Of a stretch of 5,566 bases of DNA, positions 1 to 5,540 are shown piece by piece. Position numbers and translations under genes: made by a program. The stretch is from Desulfatibacillaceae bacterium (GTDB lineage Bacteria; Desulfobacterota; Desulfobacteria; Desulfobacterales; Desulfatibacillaceae): assembly GCA_030018745.1 (NCBI GenBank), contig JASEHB010000187.1, forward strand, positions 1 to 5,566. The letters run 5' to 3'. The notes under the pieces are model-generated. The model was not told where the DNA came from. It saw only the letters and a program-made list of their open reading frames with translations, and did no database searches. Each line of letters begins with the position of its first letter. The first letter of the stretch is position 1.

Positions 1-44
1 GACCCGTTAAAAAAAATATAACCCTGTTTGCAGAGGGCCATATT

Positions 45-1121
45 TTGACGGCAGCCAAGGTTGATTCAGGCATTCGGAAGCGCTTTGAGGCAAGGGAAAA
101 GGGGTTTTTGTCGCCTTACGCCTGCGCCAGCGCGGATTCTGCAGGCAGGCTCCGCAAGGAGGATCCCTGCCCGGTGCGCACGGCCTTTCAGCGGGACAGG
201 GACCGCATTGTTTACAGCAACGCCTTCCGCCGGTTGAAGCACAAGACCCAGGTCTTTCTCTCCCCTTTGGGGGATCATTACCGCACCCGGCTCACCCACA
301 CCCTGGAAGTTGCAGAAATTGCCCGCACCATTGCAAGGGCCATGCGCCTGAATGAGGACCTCACCGAGGCCATTGCCCTTGCCCATGATCTGGGCCACAC
401 GCCCTTTGGCCACGGCGGAGAAACGGTCCTGAAAGAGATTTTCTCGCCGGATTTCTCCCATAATGACCAAAGCTTGCGGGTGGTGGACTTTCTGGAGCGC
501 TCTGGCCAGGGGCTTAACCTCTCCCTGGAGGTGAGGGACGGTATCTTGAAGCATTCCAAGGGCTTTGGCAGCATAATGCCTGAAAAGGCCTCGGAGGAGG
601 CAAGCACAATGGAAGGCGCGGTGGTGCGCGTGGCGGATCTCATGGCCTATCTCAACCATGATCTGGATGACGCCATAAGAAGCCGCGTCATTACGCCGGA
701 TCAGGTGCCGGCCCTGTGCACGAGGCTTCTGGGGGATACCCATTCCCAGAGGGTTACCAACATGGTGCATGATCTTGTGTTTCACAGCGGCGAAAAAAAC
801 GGCAGGCTGGTATTAAATATAAGCAGCGCCATGCATGAGGCCATGCTGGCGCTTCGCACCTTTCTTTACGATAAGGTTTACCGCGCACCTGCCGTGCATA
901 ATGAGTTTTTGAAGGCAAAAAAAATTCTCACCGAGCTTTTTAACCATTACCTTTCAAATCGGGAGGATTTCTGCGCAGCCACCAGCGAGCTTGAGCTTGG
1001 CCCGGTTCCAGACGACTGCTGGCCCGACCCTCGAAGCGTCTGCGACCTCATGGCCAGCATGACGGATCGCTTTGCCCTTTCGCGCTATCAAAAAATTTTT
1101 CTGCCAAAACCCCTGGTTTAG
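45..1121 (+). CDS. dgt: dGTPase-like deoxynucleotide triphosphohydrolase (HD superfamily, short type)
   Basis: Predicted to hydrolyse dNTPs to deoxynucleoside plus triphosphate in the cytoplasm, as known for dGTPase-family HD enzymes; the exact substrate cannot be read from sequence. The 358-aa product shows the family N-terminal block RTAFQRDRDRIVYSNAFRRL (45-64) followed by KTQVF. The metal-binding HD ligands are visible as H85 (RLTHTLEV), H114-D115 (AHDLGHTPFGHGGE) and D198 (RVADLMAYLNHDLDDA). SHNDQSLRVVD (138-148) and the C-terminal HD-associated block FLYDKVYR (273-280) are also typical. The length matches the shorter 'dGTPase-like' group and is well below the roughly 500 aa of E. coli Dgt. 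The start is TTG at 45, chosen because GAGGG at 33-37 lies 7 nt upstream and no ATG fits. It ends 7 nt before the next gene, which suggests co-transcription. Family assignment is very secure; the symbol is used in the broad sense. Confidence 0.94.
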   Translation: MTAAKVDSGIRKRFEAREKGFLSPYACASADSAGRLRKEDPCPVRTAFQRDRDRIVYSNAFRRLKHKTQVFLSPLGDHYRTRLTHTLEVAEIARTIARAMRLNEDLTEAIALAHDLGHTPFGHGGETVLKEIFSPDFSHNDQSLRVVDFLERSGQGLNLSLEVRDGILKHSKGFGSIMPEKASEEASTMEGAVVRVADLMAYLNHDLDDAIRSRVITPDQVPALCTRLLGDTHSQRVTNMVHDLVFHSGEKNGRLVLNISSAMHEAMLALRTFLYDKVYRAPAVHNEFLKAKKILTELFNHYLSNREDFCAATSELELGPVPDDCWPDPRSVCDLMASMTDRFALSRYQKIFLPKPLV

Positions 1122-1128
1122 GCTTCCA

Positions 1129-1725
1129 ATGAAAAACACAAAAACCATGCTTTGTGCAGCAAGGCCCTTTTTCGGGCATTTGGAAAAGCTCTATCAGAAA
1201 ATGGATGCCGCCTATGCAAAGGCTGCCAGGTTTGTCGGCTTTGTGTGCGAAGGCTGCGCGGATAACTGTTGCAAGACCTGGTTTTACCACCACACCTTTG
1301 CAGAAATTGCATATCTGGCAAGGGCTTTTGAAGAATTGAGTCCGCAAATCCGACAACAGGCCCTGGAAAATGCCTGTCTTGCCCTTGATGCCCGCAAAAG
1401 ACACGAGCCGGATTCCGGGCCGTTTTTCTTTTTGTGCCCCCTGAATGCAGATGGCCGCTGCCTGGTTTATGAGGCCAGACCCATGATATGCCGCCTGCAC
1501 GGCACAGCCTGGAAGCTTGGCCTGCCCCAGGGCAGATGGCAGCAGGGGCCTGGCTGCGGCGAGTTTGAAAAGGTGTGGCAGGGCAGGGAAAGGGGCGTGC
1601 TGGATCGCACACCCATCTACCGGGACCTTGCAGCCCTTGAACAGGCGCTGCGCAGGGAAAGCGGAATCTCCCAGAAGATAAAGGCCTCAATCGCCCAGCT
1701 TGTTGCAGCGGATTTTGAAATTTAG
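1129..1725 (+). CDS. YkgJ-family cysteine-cluster protein (putative Zn/Fe-binding), first of two
   Basis: A 198-aa cytoplasmic protein with the CxxCxxxCC signature of the YkgJ/UPF0153 family (PF03692), described as a putative zinc- or iron-chelating domain; no reaction is established. Eight cysteines sit in the family pattern: C40, C43, C47, C48 (CEGCADNCC), then C103 (FLCPL), C111 (GRCLVYEARP), C121 (MICRLHG) and C143 (GPGCGEF). The GxC-xx-Y-x-x-RPxxCR block is the family hallmark. There is no signal peptide or membrane segment. The frame stays open upstream to a TTG at 1072 inside the preceding gene; I chose ATG 1129 because it avoids a 50-nt overlap and removes 19 residues not needed by the domain. 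ATG 1147 is a further alternative. No strong Shine-Dalgarno is seen, so translation may be coupled to the upstream stop at 1119-1121. Family call secure, role unknown. Confidence 0.87.
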   Translation: MKNTKTMLCAARPFFGHLEKLYQKMDAAYAKAARFVGFVCEGCADNCCKTWFYHHTFAEIAYLARAFEELSPQIRQQALENACLALDARKRHEPDSGPFFFLCPLNADGRCLVYEARPMICRLHGTAWKLGLPQGRWQQGPGCGEFEKVWQGRERGVLDRTPIYRDLAALEQALRRESGISQKIKASIAQLVAADFEI

Positions 1726-1777
1726 GCGCATCTTAAAAGCGCCCTGACCCAACGGTTAAACCCGAAACAGGAACCAG

Positions 1778-2560
1778 ATGAAAATCCTTGATCCGGAAAA
1801 GCTCTACACAATGGAAGGCACTCACCTGGAGCCGGGCGACACCTTCAACTTTGCCTGCGGCCCGCACCTTGAATGCTTCAACCTGTGCTGCCGCAACCTC
1901 ACCCTTTTTCTTTACCCATACGATGTGGCCCGGCTGCGCAAGGCCCTTAAAATAAGCTCCGGCCAGTTCATTGATCGCCACACGCAGATAGTTCTCCGCA
2001 AGGGCAGCCATTTTCCGGATGTGCTTCTGGCAATGGAGGAAAACCAGCAGAAGACCTGCCCCTTTCTCACGGCCAAAGGCTGCTCCGTTTATATGGACAG
2101 GCCCTGGGCCTGCCGCACATTTCCCACGGAGCACGGCATTTATTACGATGACAAGACCGGCCTTTCCACAAGGCTGGACTGGTTCAAGCCGCCGGATTAC
2201 TGTCTGGGACGCCATGAGCCAAACACCTGGACGGTTGAATCCTGGCATACGGACCAGGGCGCGGGCATCTACTACAAACAGATGGAGCAATGGTCGGCCT
2301 TTTTGCGTTATTTTGAAAAGGACCCCTGGCAGGGCCAAGGCCCGGAAAGCAAGACCGGGAGAATGGCATTCATGGCCACCTACAACCCGGACGACTTTCT
2401 TGACTTTGTGCGCCAAAGCTCGTTTTTGAAACGCTACAAACTAGTGGCTGATGCAAAAAAGAAAATAAGGAAAAATGATGAAATCCTTTTAAGGCTGGGC
2501 CGGGAATTTGCCTTGAACTTCCTTTTCAACAAACCGGCCACGCTGTTTCAAAAGGCGTGA
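1778..2560 (+). CDS. YkgJ-family cysteine-cluster protein (putative Zn/Fe-binding), second of two
   Basis: A 260-aa protein of the same cysteine-cluster family as its upstream neighbour but clearly divergent from it. The cysteines are C27, C33, C37, C38 (C-x5-C-x3-CC, followed by RNLTLFLYPYDVARL), then C94 (CPFL), C102 (GCSVYMDRPWAC), C112 (ACRTFP) and C142 (DYCLG), again eight in the family order. The hydrophobic-tyrosine 'LYPYDVARL' after the first cluster is typical of family members. The C-terminal third, about residues 150-260, carries no motif I recognise and is rich in aromatic and basic residues; no transmembrane helix is evident. The start at ATG 1778 has AGGA at 1769-1772, 5 nt upstream. 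It lies 52 nt after the first YkgJ-like gene and 59 nt before the MBL gene. Metal binding is an inference from the cysteines; no enzymatic activity can be assigned. Confidence 0.87.
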   Translation: MKILDPEKLYTMEGTHLEPGDTFNFACGPHLECFNLCCRNLTLFLYPYDVARLRKALKISSGQFIDRHTQIVLRKGSHFPDVLLAMEENQQKTCPFLTAKGCSVYMDRPWACRTFPTEHGIYYDDKTGLSTRLDWFKPPDYCLGRHEPNTWTVESWHTDQGAGIYYKQMEQWSAFLRYFEKDPWQGQGPESKTGRMAFMATYNPDDFLDFVRQSSFLKRYKLVADAKKKIRKNDEILLRLGREFALNFLFNKPATLFQKA

Positions 2561-2619
2561 ATAATCCAGGGTGAGCAGGACAACGCCAAACCCCACTCAC
2601 TTTTCAAGGCAGGTGTTTT

Positions 2620-3270
2620 ATGGGAGGTATTCTTGAAGTTACCCAATTGACTGTGGGCAGGCTTGCAGTATGCGCCTACATTGTGGCGGATAACACCAGC
2701 CACAGGGCTGCCCTCATTGATCCGGCCTTTGAGACCAAAGACATCCTGGCTCTTGTGAAGGAAAAAAAACTGAAAGTCACCCATCTTATCAACACCCACC
2801 ACCATTCAGACCATGTTGCAGGAAACGCCGCAATAATCAGGGAAACAGGTGCTCTTTTGTGCATAGGCAACAAGGATGCCCCCAGGCTCAACACCCTCTT
2901 AAACCGTGGCGTGAGCCGGGTGCTTGGCGGAGCCGGCTCGCCAAGGCCGGATATTCTTCTGAAACAAGGGGATACAATCGGTGTTGGAAACGCTTCCCTT
3001 TCTGTTATTGAGACACCCGGCCACACGGCAGGGGGGATTTGCCTTTTGGGGGAAAACAACCTCTTTACGGGCGACACCCTTTTTGTGGGCAATGTGGGCC
3101 GCACAGACCTGCCCGGCGGAGACGCCCGGCAGCTTCTTGCCTCCATCCGGCAAAGGCTCTACACCCTGCCCGATGACACCATAGTGTGGCCGGGCCATGA
3201 TTACGGCCCTGCGCCTTACTCCACCATAGGCAGGGAAAAAGCATTAAACCCCTTTACCCAAAAAGCATGA
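2620..3270 (+). CDS. MBL-fold metallo-hydrolase, glyoxalase II / persulfide dioxygenase-like
   Basis: A 216-aa cytoplasmic metallo-beta-lactamase-fold protein with a complete metal site: THHHSDH (59-65; H60, H62, D64, H65), PGHT (H135), GDTLF (D152) and PGHDYG (H193). The downstream NVGRTDLPGGD (158-168) and the C-terminal STIGREKALNPF (201-212) are features of the hydroxyacylglutathione hydrolase-like group that includes YcbL and ETHE1 proteins. Known members hydrolyse thioesters such as S-lactoylglutathione, or oxidise glutathione persulfide using a single iron. The protein lacks the long C-terminal domain of classical glyoxalase II, so YcbL/ETHE1-like is the better description; substrate not decidable here. 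The start ATG 2620 is supported by the AGGCAGG-like site at 2607-2613. It is the last gene of the presumed four-gene unit. MBL identity is secure; the subfamily is tentative. Confidence 0.92.
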   Translation: MGGILEVTQLTVGRLAVCAYIVADNTSHRAALIDPAFETKDILALVKEKKLKVTHLINTHHHSDHVAGNAAIIRETGALLCIGNKDAPRLNTLLNRGVSRVLGGAGSPRPDILLKQGDTIGVGNASLSVIETPGHTAGGICLLGENNLFTGDTLFVGNVGRTDLPGGDARQLLASIRQRLYTLPDDTIVWPGHDYGPAPYSTIGREKALNPFTQKA

Positions 3271-3294
3271 GATCTTTCATGCCAGCTTCCTAAC

Positions 3295-3317
3295 TTGCCA
3301 AATAAACGGCAAATAAA
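3295..3317 (+). promoter_or_regulatory. Possible operator: inverted TTGCC/GGCAA and 11-nt-period direct repeat upstream of fadD
   Basis: TTGCC (3295-3299) and GGCAA (3308-3312) form a 5-bp inverted repeat with an 8-nt spacer. Overlapping it, GCCAAATAAA (3297-3306) and GGCAAATAAA (3308-3317) match at 9 of 10 bases with a period of 11 nt, about one helical turn. The site ends 11 nt before the candidate -35 box of the fadD promoter, a plausible place for a regulator to bind. The repeats are short and AT-rich, so chance is possible. It does not match a regulator site that I can name. Confidence 0.25.
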
Positions 3318-3328
3318 GCATAAAACTC

Positions 3329-3357
3329 TTGCAAAGCTTTTTGGCTTCTGATATGCA
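3329..3357 (+). promoter_or_regulatory. Candidate sigma70-type promoter for fadD (extended -10)
   Basis: TTGCAA (3329-3334) resembles a -35 box. After a 17-nt spacer comes TATGCA (3352-3357), preceded by TG at 3349-3350, which gives an extended -10 (TGnTAT). Transcription would begin near 3364 and give a leader of about 138 nt before the fadD ATG. The -10 hexamer matches consensus in only its first three positions, so the call rests on the spacing, the extended -10 and the lack of any other space for a promoter ahead of the hairpin at 3448-3470. Confidence 0.35.
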
Positions 3358-3447
3358 ATAGCTCTTTTGCACCGTAAAGCCCCCCTTTGCCATTTGCCGC
3401 AAAGCCCTGTTCTTATTATTTCGGGGGAAAAAAGAGGCCTTAACCAT

Positions 3448-3482
3448 CGCTCCGGAAGGTTTCCGGAGCGCAATTTTATTTA
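3448..3482 (+). terminator. Hairpin with U-rich tail ahead of fadD: intrinsic terminator or attenuator
   Basis: CGCTCCGGAA (3448-3457) and TTCCGGAGCG (3461-3470) form a perfect 10-bp stem around a 3-nt GGT loop, followed by CAATTTTATTTA, a T-rich though interrupted tail. It looks like a Rho-independent terminator. It lies 178 nt after the MBL stop but ends only about 20 nt before the fadD Shine-Dalgarno, which leaves no room for a separate fadD promoter after it. It could end read-through from the upstream genes, act as an attenuator in the fadD leader, or be a DNA palindrome bound by a regulator. The structure itself is certain; its role is open. Confidence 0.6.
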
Positions 3483-3490
3483 TTCAACCC

Positions 3491-3495
3491 GGAGG
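3491..3495 (+). promoter_or_regulatory. Strong Shine-Dalgarno that fixes the fadD start
   Basis: GGAGG lies 6 nt before the ATG at 3502. The reading frame is open upstream to a TTG at 3367, but the 45 extra codons have no recognisable content, and the product starting at 3502 (MEKLWLASYEPGVP) aligns with the FadD N-terminus, so 3502 is the start. Confidence 0.85.
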
Positions 3496-3501
3496 ACTGT
3501 C

Positions 3502-5160
3502 ATGGAAAAACTTTGGCTTGCAAGTTATGAACCCGGTGTTCCCGAAGAAGTTGACCTTTCGGAATACAGCTCTATTCCCCATATCATGGAAACGGCCTTT
3601 GAGAAGTTTGCAGACAAACCGGCCTTCAACCAGATGGGGAAAACCATCACCTACAAGGAGTTGCAGCAGCTTTCCAGGCAGTTTGGCAGCTACCTGCAAA
3701 ACGAGCTTAAGCTCCAGCCCGGCGCACGGGTTGCACTCATGATGCCCAACATCCTCCAGTATCCGGTTGCTCTTTTCGGCATCCTGGCGGCAGGCATGGT
3801 GGCCGTGAATGTAAACCCCCTTTACACGGCCCGCGAGCTTCAGCATCAGTTGACCGATTCCGGCGCGGAAACCATAGTCATTTTCGCCAATTCAGCCCAT
3901 GTGCTTGAAGGAGTGCTGGACAAAACCCCGGTGAAGAATGTCATCATCACGGGTATCGGCGATATGCTCGGCTTCCCCAAGTCTTTACTTGTGAACACGG
4001 TCATCAAGTATGTAAAGAAAATGGTTCCGGCCTACAACCTGCCCAAGGCGGTTCCCTTTCTCACTGCACTTTCCAAGGGCAATCCCGGCACCTTCCGCCC
4101 GGCAGCGGTCAAGCACGAGGACATCGCCTTCTTGCAGTACACCGGCGGCACCACGGGCGTTTCCAAGGGTGCGGTTCTCACCCACAAAAACATTGTGGCA
4201 AATGTGCTCCAGGCGCGCGCATGGATTGGCAACCAGATAGAAGAGGGCAAGGAAATAATGATAACCCCCCTGCCCCTCTACCATATCTTTTCGCTTACAG
4301 CCAACTGCCTGGTCTTCTCGTCCATCGGCGCGCTCAATGTTCTCATCACCAACCCGCGGGACTTTGCCAATTTTGTAAAGGAACTCAAAAAGTGGAACTT
4401 CACCGCCATGACCGGCGTGAACACACTTTTCAACGCCCTTTTGAATACTGAAGGCTTTGAGACCGTTGATTTTTCGCATCTGCGTACCGCTTTAGGCGGC
4501 GGCATGGCAGTGCAGGAAGCGGTTGCCAAGCGCTGGAAGGAAGTTACAGGCACACCCCTGGTGGAGGCATACGGCCTTACGGAAACATCTCCTGCGGCCT
4601 GCATGAACCCCGCCCACATCCGGGAATACTCCGGCTTCATCGGCCTGCCCATTTCCTCCACCCTTGTCTCCATCCGCGATGATGATGCCAAGGAACTGCC
4701 CATCAACGAAATCGGTGAAATCTGCATCAAAGGCCCCCAGGTTACCCAGGGCTACTACAACCGGCCCGAAGAAACCGCCAAGGTTTTCACGGAAGACGGC
4801 TTCTTCAAGACCGGCGATATGGGCTACATGACCGAAAAGGGCTTTGTGAAGCTGGTTGACCGCAAGAAAGATATGGTCAATGTTTCCGGCTTCAATGTCT
4901 ATCCCAACGAGATAGAGGATGTTGTCGTGACCCATCCCAAGGTGCTTGAGGCTGCGGTCATCGGTGTGCCGGACGAAAAGAGCGGCGAGGCTGTGAAGCT
5001 CTTTGTGGTGAAAAAGGATCCCTCCCTCACCGTGGAGGAGCTTAAGGACTTCTGCAAGAAGAACCTTACAGGCTACAAGGTTCCCAAGCACTACGAGTTC
5101 AAGACCGAGCTGCCCAAGTCCAATGTGGGCAAGATTTTGCGCAAGGATCTTCGCGGATAA
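3502..5160 (+). CDS. fadD: Long-chain fatty acid-CoA ligase, FadD type
   Basis: A 552-aa ATP-dependent acyl-CoA synthetase (adenylate-forming family) that activates free fatty acids to acyl-CoA through an acyl-adenylate, feeding beta-oxidation or lipid synthesis; it is expected to be cytoplasmic or peripheral to the inner membrane. Motifs in order: MMPNILQYPVALFGILAAGM and VNVNPLYTARELQHQL in the N-terminal domain; the ATP/AMP P-loop YTGGTTGVSKG (213-223); LPLYHIF; TGVNTLFNALLN; the adenine motif YGLTET (357-362); the FadD signature around DGFFKTGD (432-439) and DRKKDM (453-458); the hinge to the C-terminal domain with SGFNVYPNEIED; and the catalytic lysine K544 in NVGKILR near the end. From memory of E. 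coli FadD (561 aa), similarity extends along almost the whole length, so this is FadD proper, not a distant AMP-ligase. It is complete and ends in tandem in-frame TAA TAA (5158-5163). It is separated from the upstream genes by a 231-nt leader with its own signals, so it is likely regulated on its own. Confidence 0.96.
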   Translation: MEKLWLASYEPGVPEEVDLSEYSSIPHIMETAFEKFADKPAFNQMGKTITYKELQQLSRQFGSYLQNELKLQPGARVALMMPNILQYPVALFGILAAGMVAVNVNPLYTARELQHQLTDSGAETIVIFANSAHVLEGVLDKTPVKNVIITGIGDMLGFPKSLLVNTVIKYVKKMVPAYNLPKAVPFLTALSKGNPGTFRPAAVKHEDIAFLQYTGGTTGVSKGAVLTHKNIVANVLQARAWIGNQIEEGKEIMITPLPLYHIFSLTANCLVFSSIGALNVLITNPRDFANFVKELKKWNFTAMTGVNTLFNALLNTEGFETVDFSHLRTALGGGMAVQEAVAKRWKEVTGTPLVEAYGLTETSPAACMNPAHIREYSGFIGLPISSTLVSIRDDDAKELPINEIGEICIKGPQVTQGYYNRPEETAKVFTEDGFFKTGDMGYMTEKGFVKLVDRKKDMVNVSGFNVYPNEIEDVVVTHPKVLEAAVIGVPDEKSGEAVKLFVVKKDPSLTVEELKDFCKKNLTGYKVPKHYEFKTELPKSNVGKILRKDLRG

Positions 5161-5164
5161 TAAA

Positions 5165-5284
5165 GGGCGGCCCCAGGAAGCCGTGGGCTGTGTTGCGCTT
5201 CACTCGGAATTTCGGTCATGTACCAACAGTACACTCCCTCATTCCTCGTTCGCGCGCCGTGCCCACGACTCCCTGGAACCGCCC
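5165..5284. repeat. Element A: long imperfect palindrome directly after fadD
   Basis: Outer arms 5165-5188 and 5261-5284 are complementary at 20 of 24 positions. Within them, GGAAT (5206-5210) pairs with ATTCC (5241-5245), and the apex is TGTAC (5219-5223), loop CAACA, GTACA (5229-5233). The whole 120-nt block can thus fold as one cruciform or RNA hairpin with internal loops. It starts one base after the tandem stop codons of fadD. All four outer-arm mismatches are C-A or A-C on the plus strand and become G-U in RNA read from the minus strand. The central 38 nt recur inverted at 5478-5515. It resembles REP/BIME-type or non-autonomous palindromic repeats; no known family can be assigned here. 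Reading frames crossing it on both strands look spurious. Confidence 0.8.
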
Positions 5285-5292
5285 TGTCTGTG

Positions 5293-5370
5293 TGGGAGGC
5301 GCTCCCAGAAAGACGATAGCTGCGTTGCACTTCGCTGGGCAGAAATTCAGCCTACAACAACGCGGATAGG
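5293..5370. repeat. Element C: palindromic segment related to A and B
   Basis: It opens with TGGGAG (5293-5298) and CTCCCA (5302-5307), a perfect 6-bp hairpin with a GCG loop. Then comes AAGACGATAGCTG (5310-5322), which recurs identically and in the same direction at 5458-5470 in element B. The stretch 5320-5340 matches 5187-5207 of element A at about 17 of 21 positions. GCGTTG (5322-5327) and CAACGC (5358-5363) form an enclosing inverted repeat. The segment looks like a degenerate or partial copy built from the same modules as A and B but lacks their TGTAC-N5-GTACA apex. Confidence 0.55.
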
Positions 5371-5395
5371 AATAAGGCTTTTTAAGCCTGCATGA

Positions 5396-5439
5396 GAAAA
5401 AGGAAGGCCTGGAGGAAGTTCCTCCGGGCCTTTCTTTTT
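5396..5439 (+). terminator. Strong Rho-independent terminator downstream of fadD
   Basis: GGAGG (5411-5415) pairs with CCTCC (5421-5425) around a 5-nt loop. The stem continues outward through a T-G wobble, GGCC/GGCC-type pairing (5406-5409 with 5427-5430) and A-T pairs into the flanking A-run and TTTCTTTTT tail. The A-rich left and T-rich right flanks mean that it could terminate in both directions. It lies about 235 nt after the fadD stop and is the only clear terminator downstream of the gene. A smaller hairpin, AGGCTT/AAGCCT (5375-5380 and 5384-5389), stands just before it without a T-run. Confidence 0.88.
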
Positions 5440-5457
5440 ATGATGGGCGCCTTAAAC

Positions 5458-5540
5458 AAGACGATAGCTGGGTTACGCGAGGAATGAGGGAGTGTACTTT
5501 TAGTACATGACCGAACTTCTTAAGCAATGTACAACGCAGC
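5458..5540. repeat. Element B: inverted relative of element A, near the window end
   Basis: It starts with AAGACGATAGCTG (5458-5470), shared with element C. GCTGGGTT (5467-5474) pairs at 7 of 8 positions with AACGCAGC (5533-5540), enclosing an apex TGTAC (5493-5497), loop TTTTA, GTACA (5503-5507). Positions 5478-5515 are the reverse complement of 5211-5248 at 36 of 38 bases, the two differences being in the apex loop. A possible outer pair GGCGC (5446-5450) with GCGCC (5557-5561) suggests that the element may extend further, possibly past the window edge. No gene is visible from 5440 to the end. Confidence 0.75.

Noticed and set aside
17..22. TATAAC as a -10 box for the first gene
   Set aside because: The matching -35 would lie before the window, and the implied transcription start would sit almost on the Shine-Dalgarno, so it cannot be supported.
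66..785. Long minus-strand open frames opposite the dGTPase and other genes
   Set aside because: They are antisense shadows of well-supported genes with no domain content of their own.
1072..1128. Upstream TTG start for the first YkgJ-like gene
   Set aside because: It would overlap the dGTPase gene by 50 nt and add residues outside the domain; ATG 1129 just after that gene's stop is simpler.
1725..1743. GGCGC/GCGCC hairpin after the first YkgJ-like gene as a terminator
   Set aside because: A 5-bp stem with a 9-nt loop and no T-tract, within a short intergenic gap, is too weak.
3265..3282. GCATGA/TCATGC hairpin over the MBL stop codon as a terminator
   Set aside because: The stem is only 6 bp and no T-run follows it, so it is not convincing as a terminator.
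3367..3501. N-terminal extension of fadD from TTG 3367
   Set aside because: The 45 extra codons include the 3448-3470 hairpin and have no FadD similarity. The GGAGG at 3491-3495 and the FadD-like N-terminus both fix the start at 3502.
5091..5330. Minus-strand open frame of 79 codons across the fadD 3' end and element A
   Set aside because: It overlaps the end of fadD and then reads through a palindromic repeat. The product has no recognisable domain, so it is most likely a spurious frame of the kind such repeats create.
5123..5395. Plus-strand open frame of 90 codons overlapping fadD and elements A and C
   Set aside because: It lies out of frame with fadD, is built from repeat sequence, and shows no ribosome binding site or domain.
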